A stretch of DNA of 19,165 nt from the NCBI GenBank assembly GCA_009788135.1, contig WQSA01000018.1:132-19296 (forward strand), given 5' to 3'. Shown here piece after piece: positions 7,274 through 14,549 of this stretch. Source of the stretch: Candidatus Fibrimonadales bacterium (GTDB lineage Bacteria; Fibrobacterota; Fibrobacteria; Fibrobacterales; Fibrobacteraceae). Position 1 is the first letter of the stretch, and each line of letters starts with the position of its first letter. The position numbers were made by a program, and so were the translations under genes. The notes under the pieces are model-generated. The model saw only the letters and a list, made by a program, of their open reading frames with translations. It did not search any database and was not told the origin of the DNA.

Positions 7274-8056
7274 TTATATCAACAACACCTTAGACAATGC
7301 AAAACCGCCAATCAGAATCGAGGTCATGCTGAACACAACTGTTGCCTTTGTGCTTTTACCCACGCCTTCTGCGCCGTTGATTGTGTAATAGCCAAAATAA
7401 CAGGCATAGCTTGAAATAAAGTATCCGAACAAAGACGCTTTGATTAAGCCCACGGCAAAATCCCAGTCTTTATAACTCAATCGAACTCCAGAAAAAAACA
7501 TGTGAAAAGATACATCCTTATATAAATAAGCAACCACAAATCCACCCAAAAGCCCAACGAAAATGCTCAGAATTGTTAAAACCGGAAGCATTATAACTGC
7601 AGAGGTGATGCGAGGAACTATCAAGAATTTATATGGATTCATGCCCAAAACATTGTAAGCATCCAACTGCTCCGTCACCGCCATCGTGCCCAATTCAGAA
7701 CACATAGAAGCCCCAACGCGCCCAGCCAAAACCATAGCGGTTAAAATCGGAGCAAGTTCCGTCATAACCGATTTTCCCACTGCCATTCCAACATAAGTCA
7801 ATGGAATCATGTCTGCGAACTGGTAGGTTAACTGCCAGCTCATTATGCTGCCTGTGAATATGGAAGTGGTTGCCACCAGCGGAATGCTGGTTATGCCAAT
7901 GCGATGCATTTGCTCAACGGTCAAATGATGGCATTGTATAGCCGCAAAAACGTTTCTCAGCGCTTCTAAAATGAACAAAACATAGCGAATTGCGCCGCCA
8001 AATCCACGGCGCACAAACCGGCCCAGCGGCTCCACTATTATTGAATTATCGGTCAT
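7274..8056 (-). CDS. mlaE: MlaE/YrbE-type ABC lipid-transport permease
   Basis: A 260-residue integral inner-membrane protein of the MlaE (YrbE, DUF140) family. This permease, with an ATPase (MlaF) and an MCE protein (MlaD), moves phospholipid between inner and outer membranes. The amphipathic N-terminus, five hydrophobic stretches and the conserved coupling region V-L-A-G-R-V-G-A-S-M-C-S-E-L-G-T-M-x-V-T-E-Q-L-D-A (109-133) followed by L-G-M-N-P (137-141) identify it firmly. The expected mlaF and mlaD genes are not adjacent: upstream is a protease gene, and downstream the stop codon touches that of a convergent phosphatase. No promoter-like element of the type seen elsewhere precedes it, so it may be read through from the protease gene across the 138-base gap that contains the inverted repeat. 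No clear Shine-Dalgarno is present. Confidence 0.92.
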   Translation of the reverse strand: MTDNSIIVEPLGRFVRRGFGGAIRYVLFILEALRNVFAAIQCHHLTVEQMHRIGITSIPLVATTSIFTGSIMSWQLTYQFADMIPLTYVGMAVGKSVMTELAPILTAMVLAGRVGASMCSELGTMAVTEQLDAYNVLGMNPYKFLIVPRITSAVIMLPVLTILSIFVGLLGGFVVAYLYKDVSFHMFFSGVRLSYKDWDFAVGLIKASLFGYFISSYACYFGYYTINGAEGVGKSTKATVVFSMTSILIGGFALSKVLLI

Positions 8057-8083
8057 AGCAAACTCTAATGCTAGTTGAAAGTT

Positions 8084-8185
8084 GAGAGTTGAGAGTTGAG
8101 AGTGTTTTAAATATTATCTCTAACTTTTCTGAATTTATCAAAAAAGCAATAATTTGTAAAATATAACTCTCAACTCTCAACTCTC
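8084..8185. repeat. Heptamer-built inverted repeat (two 20-bp perfect arms, 62-base AT-rich loop)
   Basis: The left arm (8084-8103) is made of tandem GTTGAGA heptamers; counting a variant GTTGAAA, the array spans about 8074-8103. The right arm (8166-8185) is its exact 20-base reverse complement, and degenerate heptamers continue to 8194, right up to the stop codon of the protease gene. The loop 8104-8165 is strongly AT-rich and has no gene. The transcript from the protease gene towards mlaE would fold into a long stem here. It could be a mobile miniature repeat, an mRNA processing or attenuation structure, or simple-sequence expansion. I saw no target-site duplication. Confidence 0.85.
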
Positions 8186-8194
8186 CATTCTCCA

Positions 8195-9997
8195 CTATTT
8201 CTTAACAGTTTTCTTAACCTCTTTCGGGGGAGCTTTCATTTTGCTTTTGTAAAGCGAATCATTTTTCAAATATTTCAAAGCTTCTTTCAACTGAACATCG
8301 TCTCTGAGTCTCCAAGCTATGTAAGCTTCTTCTCCATGAGCCGCAGATATCAACTCTCTCTTAATGGCATTGAGGCTGTAATTCTTGATCTCAATGGCCT
8401 GAGCTTCATTTTGCTTTGCCAGAGCATTGCGCAAATTTGCAATAGCCGCAGAAATCGAAGCGTCTTTCAAAACTTTGGATGAATCGCCCGTTATAATATT
8501 TTGCTCTTTTATCAAATATTCTTCAATATCATCCGTTCTTATTTGCGAGTAGCTCTTCATCTTTGTGAAATTAGTGTCTGCGTCGCAGAACGCTTTAAAT
8601 GAAGCAAACAGAGTATCCGGAATTTGCCAAGTGGAATCTATTTTTGAAGCAGCCTCGCCAAGCTGGGTGCGATATTTAACCGCAAACCGGAAATACAGAG
8701 ACATTCTTTCTTTAACCTGCGCAATCCACGGAACCACTTTCGATTCTATGTCAACATCCGGAGTTATGCCGCCGCCGCCATACATTTTTCTGCCGCCAAC
8801 CGTATAGTAAACCTGCGTATCGCGCACGGAAGTATCCCTTGAAACAGTATCTGCATCATCTGATTCTTCCGAAGTTCCGCGCAAACCATGTCCTTTTATT
8901 TCCATTTCCGGTTTATTTATGCGGCGACCAAACGGCAAATAATAAAAAGCCGTGGTGAGCTTCAAGGCATGGCCTCCATCATCTTGCATAAATTGTTGCA
9001 ATGGACCGCCACCGCTCAATGGAAAAACAGTCTGAACGCTTCCTTTGCCAAACGTGGTTTTGCCTACTACTATAGCTCTATCCCAATCCTGCAAAGCTCC
9101 GGAAACTATTTCCGCAGCGCTCGCCGTTCCTTGATTTACAAGCACGGCCATTTGAATATCATTGCCAACCACGCCATCTTTTGATGCATTGCTTTCCGTA
9201 TTTATAATGCGCCCTTTGGCGCTGACTATGCGATTTCCTTTTTTCAAGAACAATTCCGTAACTTCTATTGCCTGATTTAAAAGCCCACCGGGATTGGAGC
9301 GTAAATCCAGTATCAATTTTTTCATGCCCTGTTTTTTGAGCTTGTTTATGGCCTCTTCCAATTCGCTCGCCGTTTTCAGGCTAAAAGTCGCAAGCAATAT
9401 ATAGCCAACTTCCTTATCCAGCATGCCAGCGAATGGAACTGCATGAATCACTATTTTTGCTCTGGTAATTGTAACATCAAATGAAGCGGCTGTTCCTTCG
9501 CGCGCAATTGTCACCGTTACATCCGTTCCAGGTTTGCCGCGCAGTTTATCTACAACTTCGTCTAGGGTCAAGTCTTTTGTAGGTTTGCCGTCTATATGGG
9601 TTATTATATCGCCAGCTTTCAAGCCAAGCCTGTAGGCAGGAGTACCAAGCATTGGGGAAATCACGGTTTTCAGATTATCTCTTATGCCAATCTGTATGCC
9701 AATGCCGCCAAACTCCCCTTCTGTTGCCCGCTTCAGGTCATCGTTCATTTTAGGGTCTAGAACTGCGGTGTTAGGGTCCAGCACTGAACGAATTCCGTTT
9801 ATGGCCGCTTTAGTAACTTCATTCGGATCCACTTCTTCCACATATTTCAGGTTTATTTCGGAAAGAACTTTGTTCAAACGCGAAACTTCTTCGTAAAAGT
9901 CGCTGGAAGCTTTGGCATCTGCAGAAGGTTTTCCGCATGCGGTAAATATCGCAAAGAAAACCAACAAGAAAAACAACGAGAGTTTGATAGATTTCAT
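8195..9997 (-). CDS. S41-family carboxy-terminal processing protease (CtpA/Prc type), probable lipoprotein
   Basis: A 600-residue extracytoplasmic serine protease. Residues 1-21 are a signal sequence ending FTA-Cys21, a somewhat atypical lipobox, so it is probably lipidated. A PDZ domain spans about 95-180 (G-E-F-G-G-I-G-I at 94-101, G-L-K-A-G-D-I-I near 125-132). The protease core follows: L-I-L-D-L-R-S-N-P-G-G (228-238), the nucleophile Ser293 in N-Q-G-T-A-S-A-A-E-I-V-S-G, and Lys318 in G-K-T-T-F-G-K-G-S-V-Q. The 25-residue spacing is that of the CtpA Ser/Lys dyad. The extra C-terminal region (about 430-600) is helical and ends in a lysine-rich tail. These enzymes trim or degrade envelope proteins from their C-termini. 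The ATG is 8 bases after a promoter-like element; mlaE follows downstream. Confidence 0.93.
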   Translation of the reverse strand: MKSIKLSLFFLLVFFAIFTACGKPSADAKASSDFYEEVSRLNKVLSEINLKYVEEVDPNEVTKAAINGIRSVLDPNTAVLDPKMNDDLKRATEGEFGGIGIQIGIRDNLKTVISPMLGTPAYRLGLKAGDIITHIDGKPTKDLTLDEVVDKLRGKPGTDVTVTIAREGTAASFDVTITRAKIVIHAVPFAGMLDKEVGYILLATFSLKTASELEEAINKLKKQGMKKLILDLRSNPGGLLNQAIEVTELFLKKGNRIVSAKGRIINTESNASKDGVVGNDIQMAVLVNQGTASAAEIVSGALQDWDRAIVVGKTTFGKGSVQTVFPLSGGGPLQQFMQDDGGHALKLTTAFYYLPFGRRINKPEMEIKGHGLRGTSEESDDADTVSRDTSVRDTQVYYTVGGRKMYGGGGITPDVDIESKVVPWIAQVKERMSLYFRFAVKYRTQLGEAASKIDSTWQIPDTLFASFKAFCDADTNFTKMKSYSQIRTDDIEEYLIKEQNIITGDSSKVLKDASISAAIANLRNALAKQNEAQAIEIKNYSLNAIKRELISAAHGEEAYIAWRLRDDVQLKEALKYLKNDSLYKSKMKAPPKEVKKTVKK

Positions 9998-10005
9998 AGC
10001 ATAAG

Positions 10006-10016
10006 AATGTAGAAAA
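10006..10016 (-). promoter_or_regulatory. Promoter-like element (-10 type) for the S41 protease gene
   Basis: Minus-strand TTTTC-TACATT, with the hexamer at 10011-10006, 8 bases before the ATG ending at 9997. It lies in the 21-base gap after the stop of the upstream transformylase gene, so the protease probably has its own transcript. No Shine-Dalgarno is seen. Confidence 0.55.
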
Positions 10017-10018
10017 TT

Positions 10019-11008
10019 CTAATGCCTAAAATGCCTAGTTCCTGTAAATGCCATTGCAATGCCGTATTTGTCGCAAGCTTCTATCACCTCATTGTCTTTT
10101 TTTGAGCCGCCAGGCTGGATTATGTATTTGATTCCAGCAGAAGCAGAAGCTTCTATATTGTCTGCGAATGGGAAGAAGGCGTCGGAGGCCAAGACCAGTT
10201 CGTTCCATGCGTTTTCGTTTAAGTTCATGCGTTTGATATTGTCCATAACTCTTGGCTGGCAGAGGCGAAGATTTGAATCTATGCGGTTTGGCTGCCCGGG
10301 CCCCAGGCCCAGAATCATGAAATATCCCGCTTTGTACTCGTAGCCCATCACTATTGCATTGGATTTAGTATGTTTGCAAACGATCCATGAAAACTTTGAA
10401 AGTTCCAATTTTTCCTTAGGGAATTGCGCTTTTGTCACGCACTCAAATTTTTCCCAGATTTCAATGTCTCTGTCTTGAACCAACATTCCGCCGATCACGT
10501 GTTTATAGATTTTGCAAGCTTGCGGCGGTTTTATTTCTCCGACTTTGAGCAATCGAATATCTTTGGATTTATTTTTCAAGAATTCCAGCGCATCTGCATC
10601 AAAATCCGGAGCGAGCAGAATTTCAACGAATTTTCCTTTCAGCAATTCAGCCGTTTTCAAGTCCACTTTTTTGCTAACCGCAATCACAGAACCGAATGCG
10701 CTAACCGGATCGCCTTCCCAGGCTGCGGAGAAAGCTTCATCCAAAGTAGCCCCGGTAGCAAGCCCGCAAGGGTTTAAGTGTTTGATTATTGCTACCGCAT
10801 TTATCTCGGTAAATTCTCTTATCATTTCAAGAGCGGCATCTGCATCAACGATGTTGTTGTAGGAGAGATCTTTGCCGTGCAGTTGCTCGGACATAGCTAG
10901 GCTGGCTTCGATGCAGCTTTGGTCTTTGTAAAACACTGCTTGTTGGTGAGAGTTTTCGCCATAGCGAAGTGGAGTACCGTTTGCGAATTCAAGGGTTAAG
11001 TTTTGCAT
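10019..11008 (-). CDS. purH: Stand-alone AICAR formyltransferase (C-terminal domain of PurH)
   Basis: This 329-residue protein matches the AICAR transformylase half of bifunctional PurH, which formylates AICAR with 10-formyl-THF late in purine synthesis. It begins right at the domain's first motif, L-R-Y-G-E-N-S-H-Q (14-22). It contains the catalytic Lys-His in A-I-I-K-H-L-N-P-C-G (73-82), the D-P-V-S-A-F-G-S segment (100-107), S-D-A-F-F-P-F-A-D (274-282), Q-P-G-G-S (299-303) and the usual T-G-T-R-H-F-x-H end. Full PurH is about 510-530 residues, with an N-terminal IMP cyclohydrolase domain that is absent. It is not an obvious truncation: the ATG is 7 bases after a promoter-like element and the divergent neighbour leaves no room for more coding sequence. 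Cyclohydrolase activity must come from another gene. The gene is monocistronic or read into the protease. Confidence 0.93.
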   Translation of the reverse strand: MQNLTLEFANGTPLRYGENSHQQAVFYKDQSCIEASLAMSEQLHGKDLSYNNIVDADAALEMIREFTEINAVAIIKHLNPCGLATGATLDEAFSAAWEGDPVSAFGSVIAVSKKVDLKTAELLKGKFVEILLAPDFDADALEFLKNKSKDIRLLKVGEIKPPQACKIYKHVIGGMLVQDRDIEIWEKFECVTKAQFPKEKLELSKFSWIVCKHTKSNAIVMGYEYKAGYFMILGLGPGQPNRIDSNLRLCQPRVMDNIKRMNLNENAWNELVLASDAFFPFADNIEASASAGIKYIIQPGGSKKDNEVIEACDKYGIAMAFTGTRHFRH

Positions 11009-11015
11009 AGTAGGA

Positions 11016-11026
11016 AAGATAGTAAA
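11016..11026 (-). promoter_or_regulatory. Promoter-like element (-10 type) for the AICAR transformylase gene
   Basis: Minus-strand TTTAC-TATCTT, with the hexamer at 11021-11016, 7 bases before the ATG ending at 11008. It has A in place of the last T of TTTTC. There is no Shine-Dalgarno. It supports this ATG as a genuine 5' end rather than a broken longer gene. Confidence 0.5.
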
Positions 11027-11042
11027 TTTTTCAGATTAAAAA

Positions 11043-11053
11043 TTTTCTAGATT
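11043..11053 (+). promoter_or_regulatory. Promoter-like element (-10 type) for the MMPL exporter gene
   Basis: TTTTC-TAGATT ends exactly 6 bases before the ATG at 11060; the spacer is ACCCCC and carries no Shine-Dalgarno. The geometry equals that of the MscS and lgt genes. Confidence 0.55.
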
Positions 11054-11059
11054 ACCCCC

Positions 11060-13648
11060 ATGCCTAACTCCAAACTGCCCATACAGGAAAGATTCGCTAA
11101 TTGGTATATACCATTAATTAGCAGAAACAAATTCAAAGCCCTGGCTCTATACCTGTGCATAATCCTCCTGTGCCTTATCCCCATACTCATATACCCAAAA
11201 TTAAAACTGGATGCAGATCTCTCAAAACTCTTGCCAGAAACTACGCCTAGCGTTATAGCCCTCAAAGAATCCTTTACACGGTTCGGCAGCACAGACCGCT
11301 TCACAATCGCGCTCCAAAGCGAAAACCCTGAACTGGTCGCGCAACTGCAAGACGAAATCAAAGACTATATTCTGCAAAACTGGAAAGGAGACTTCGTTTC
11401 CGTTCAAGTGGATAACGACAACAAATTCTTCAAAGACAATGCGCTGATCTACCTGCCCGTTGAACATCTGGAAAGAATAAGAGATAATCTTGAAGATGTG
11501 CAGTTGGAAATAGGACGCAAAAACCTGCCGCTCGTGGTTGATTTGGTGCAAAGAGAAGAGAAAAAAGAAAGAGTTTGGTTTGACGCAAATATACCGCAAG
11601 AATTAGGCTTGCCAGACGAAGCAGCCAGCGCATTTGATGCTTTCTTTAAAACGGAAAAAAACGATTCCACCGAGGCAGAACCCGAAACAACCGCTATCCC
11701 GGAATGGGACAACAAAGCTCCAGTCCCGGAGCATCTGAAAACACGGCTAATCGGATGCCCAAGACCGGACAGTACAGGCAAAATACTATTCAACGGCTCA
11801 GTGCAAGCGAAATTATCGCTGCCCTCAACAGACTATACATTTGTAGGGCACATACTCGCTCGCTCAGACACGCTTATCAAACACTTCAGCTCAAAACAAT
11901 ATTCTTCTCCGATACGCTTTTCAGTTGAAGGAACCTACGAAGGACTCAAAGAAGTTGAAGATTTGAAAAACGATTCAATATCATCTTTTGCCATAAGCTT
12001 AGTACTGATAACGCTCCTCACAATACTGTTTTTCAGAAGCGTAAAAGGGCCGCTGCTCATAATGGCAAGCATACTCTACGCATGCATACTCGTGCTCGCA
12101 TTTACTGCTGTATTTTACGGAACCCTCAACCCGTTCACAGTTTTTGTCGCAACAATAATTCTGGGAATAGGAATAGACTATTCCATACACTTCCTTGGCA
12201 CAACGCAAAAATGCCTCCCCAAATGCCCCGACCTCGAACACGCATTGATAGACGCTCAAATCGAAATGTTCAGACCGTTTATTCTGGCAAGCGGAACCAC
12301 CATCGCTGCATTCCTTACGCTTTTGGTAGCACATTTCCGTGGATTCTATGAGTTTGGCGTGGTAGCCTCTTTTGGCGTGCTGTTCAGCATGTTAACTGCC
12401 ATGCTGTTTTTGCCAGTGATAATACTCTGCGTGGGCGGCGTTCCGCATGGCTCTAACTACAGCTTTATGCCAGCAACCTGGAGCGAAGCGAAAATTTTCA
12501 AATTCTTCAAGCATCTCGCAATTATTGGCATTATTCTCGGAGTGGTTTCAATTTTCTTTGCGCCATACGTGGACTTTGAACACGACCTCAAAAATCTCCG
12601 CAGAGAATCAACCGAAAACCAAGCTCAACAAGGCATTTCCACTAGTGTCACAATTAAAAGCACCCGCACATCCTCAACTCCTGCTGCTGTTATGGGTTCA
12701 AAACGGGAACAATTAGACAAGCTTTACGATACTTTGATGATTCGCCTGCACAAAGAAAAAGATACAACCTTGCGCAGTTTTTTAACGCTCAAAACTTTCG
12801 TTCCTTCAGAAGAATCGCAAAATGAACGGTTGGAAATCATCGAAGAAATTCGAGATTTGGCAGAAGCCAGAGTTTTTGACAAAGCCTCTGGCAATGATTC
12901 CAGCAATATAGTGGTTTTGCGCGAACTGGCGCAAATTGACAAAGCTTTTACTGCAGAAGACATTCCAGAATGGGCGCTTGACTTGCTCCGCGAAAAAGAT
13001 GGAAGCTATGGGAAAATAGGCTTTATCTACGGCAGATATCCAAGTTGGGATGCGCACGCCGTTCACAAATTCCAGAATGATTACGGCAACTGGAACTTTG
13101 ATGGAGAAAAATTAAGGGTATTCTCATCGCAGTTCATTCTCTCCGATGTTATAGAATCGGTAAAATCAGACAGTTTTAACTTAGCAATTCTAATAACGCT
13201 TATGATATTCTTAAGCCTTGTTGTGAGCCTTAGAAAACCATCCATGTTTGCCACAGGCTTTTTGTCTTTCGCTATGGGAATAGTGCTAACGCTGGGGCTT
13301 ATGGGCTTTTTAACCCATTTCCTTGACTTCGGGAAAATCGGCATTTACAACGTTATTGTGATCCCATTGGTTTTGGGGCTTGGCATAGACTGCGCTATTC
13401 ACTTTATTGCAAGCTGGACATCAAGCAAAATAACTCTTAGGGAACTTTTGGATACCACAGGCAGAAATGTAATGGCGAGCTCCACCACAACGGCAGCCGG
13501 CTTTGTTGGAATGCTGTTCACCGCTCACAAAGGCTTGAAAAGCATTGGAGACCTCGCGATTTTGGGCATTATGGTGTTTCTAGTTGCTGGCATAGTTTTC
13601 TCCATGTTCCTTTGCGCTGCATGGCTTAAGAGAAAAAATGATTCCTAA
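11060..13648 (+). CDS. MMPL/RND-superfamily exporter (HpnN-like)
   Basis: An 862-residue inner-membrane protein with the two-fold RND plan. TM1 lies near 26-46, followed by a large periplasmic loop (about 50-310) and a five- to six-helix bundle (about 310-465) including G-I-G-I-D-Y-S-I-H-F (near 368-377). A second periplasmic loop (about 490-705) is followed by a second bundle (about 707-860) with G-L-G-I-D-C-A-I-H-F near 772-781. Asp residues in these two repeats are the family's usual proton-relay positions. Members move lipids, hopanoids, mycolate or other hydrophobic cargo to the outer envelope; the cargo here is not readable. The first loop holds an acidic, Thr/Pro-rich insert (around 190-225). 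The last 11 bases overlap the GT32 gene, suggesting coupled translation and perhaps a shared glycolipid pathway. Confidence 0.88.
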   Translation: MPNSKLPIQERFANWYIPLISRNKFKALALYLCIILLCLIPILIYPKLKLDADLSKLLPETTPSVIALKESFTRFGSTDRFTIALQSENPELVAQLQDEIKDYILQNWKGDFVSVQVDNDNKFFKDNALIYLPVEHLERIRDNLEDVQLEIGRKNLPLVVDLVQREEKKERVWFDANIPQELGLPDEAASAFDAFFKTEKNDSTEAEPETTAIPEWDNKAPVPEHLKTRLIGCPRPDSTGKILFNGSVQAKLSLPSTDYTFVGHILARSDTLIKHFSSKQYSSPIRFSVEGTYEGLKEVEDLKNDSISSFAISLVLITLLTILFFRSVKGPLLIMASILYACILVLAFTAVFYGTLNPFTVFVATIILGIGIDYSIHFLGTTQKCLPKCPDLEHALIDAQIEMFRPFILASGTTIAAFLTLLVAHFRGFYEFGVVASFGVLFSMLTAMLFLPVIILCVGGVPHGSNYSFMPATWSEAKIFKFFKHLAIIGIILGVVSIFFAPYVDFEHDLKNLRRESTENQAQQGISTSVTIKSTRTSSTPAAVMGSKREQLDKLYDTLMIRLHKEKDTTLRSFLTLKTFVPSEESQNERLEIIEEIRDLAEARVFDKASGNDSSNIVVLRELAQIDKAFTAEDIPEWALDLLREKDGSYGKIGFIYGRYPSWDAHAVHKFQNDYGNWNFDGEKLRVFSSQFILSDVIESVKSDSFNLAILITLMIFLSLVVSLRKPSMFATGFLSFAMGIVLTLGLMGFLTHFLDFGKIGIYNVIVIPLVLGLGIDCAIHFIASWTSSKITLRELLDTTGRNVMASSTTTAAGFVGMLFTAHKGLKSIGDLAILGIMVFLVAGIVFSMFLCAAWLKRKNDS

Positions 13649-14534
13649 TCGCATATTTTTCGTATGGCTTGGAAAACATTTTCCCTGGAGTGCAGAAATT
13701 GCCGTTATGTCTGCATTGCAGGTGCAAAATCCCAAAGAAATCATAGTATATTCCGATTGCGAATTGAAAAACGAAAATTTTAAATGCATATCGATAAACG
13801 ATTCAACGCTCAAAGATTTGGAAATTAGCACTGAGCTTTACGGCAAATTAAAAAGCCCGGCATCAAAAGCGAATTTGCTACGCTTGGCCATACTCTACAA
13901 ATATGGCGGCATTTATCTGGACACAGATACAATTTTTGTAAAACCAATTGACGATTTGCTGAATTTCAGAGGTTTTTGCGGAGCGGAAACCGTTGCGCTG
14001 CCAAGGGAGTTATTCGCGTCTATAAATCCATTTGCATACATGGCTTGCGGCTTGCGCTTTGCGTGGAGATTCTTTTGCACATATTGCCCTGGCGGCGAGC
14101 AAATTTTCAGAAAAACCGAACGATTTTTCAGTCAGTCCGCAAACAACGCTGTTTTAGCCAGCGAAGCGAAAAACCCCATAATAGCAAAAGCGTTTGAAAT
14201 AATAAATTCAATGCCCGAAAAAGAAAAACTGAAAAGATACAGGCTCGGCACGCATCTCCTGCAAAATATCACTCAGAACAAAAGCTCGGAATTTATGGAA
14301 GTTTTGCCCAGCAGCTATTTTTATCCTCTTGGCCCTGAAATCTGCAGGCATTATTTTTTGAACGGAACGGCAAAACGGCTAAATAAAATGCTGCTGCCGC
14401 ATACAAGAATTGTGCATTGGTATAACAGCGTTGAGCACAGATTTTTAAGCGAACCGTTAAATGCGGACTGGATTAAAAAACACCCAACATCCGCATTTGC
14501 TAAAATGGCTAAACCTTTTTTTCAGCAAACATAG
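13638..14534 (+). CDS. Glycosyltransferase with DXD sugar-binding region (GT32-like)
   Basis: A 298-residue, apparently soluble protein. The N-terminus I-P-N-R-I-F-F-V-W-L-G matches the I-P-K-x-I-H-x-x-W-x-G opening of family 32 transferases. The core S-K-A-N-L-L-R-L-A-I-L-Y-K-Y-G-G-I-Y-L-D-T-D (76-97) is the DXD nucleotide-sugar motif with Asp95 and Asp97 binding the metal and donor. It probably adds a hexose to a lipid-linked or surface glycan on the cytoplasmic face; donor and acceptor are unknown. The ATG lies inside the last codons of the exporter gene, preceded only by a weak purine-rich run (AAGAGA, 13628-13633), so coupling to exporter translation is likely. It ends 15 bases from a convergent TagF-like gene. 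Confidence 0.85.
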   Translation: MIPNRIFFVWLGKHFPWSAEIAVMSALQVQNPKEIIVYSDCELKNENFKCISINDSTLKDLEISTELYGKLKSPASKANLLRLAILYKYGGIYLDTDTIFVKPIDDLLNFRGFCGAETVALPRELFASINPFAYMACGLRFAWRFFCTYCPGGEQIFRKTERFFSQSANNAVLASEAKNPIIAKAFEIINSMPEKEKLKRYRLGTHLLQNITQNKSSEFMEVLPSSYFYPLGPEICRHYFLNGTAKRLNKMLLPHTRIVHWYNSVEHRFLSEPLNADWIKKHPTSAFAKMAKPFFQQT

Positions 14535-14549
14535 AATTCCAAAAATGAT

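Noticed and set aside
10019..11008. AICAR transformylase gene as a truncated purH pseudogene
   Set aside because: The frame is intact with all catalytic motifs, begins just behind a promoter-like element, and no remnant of the cyclohydrolase domain is visible in the 51 bases upstream.
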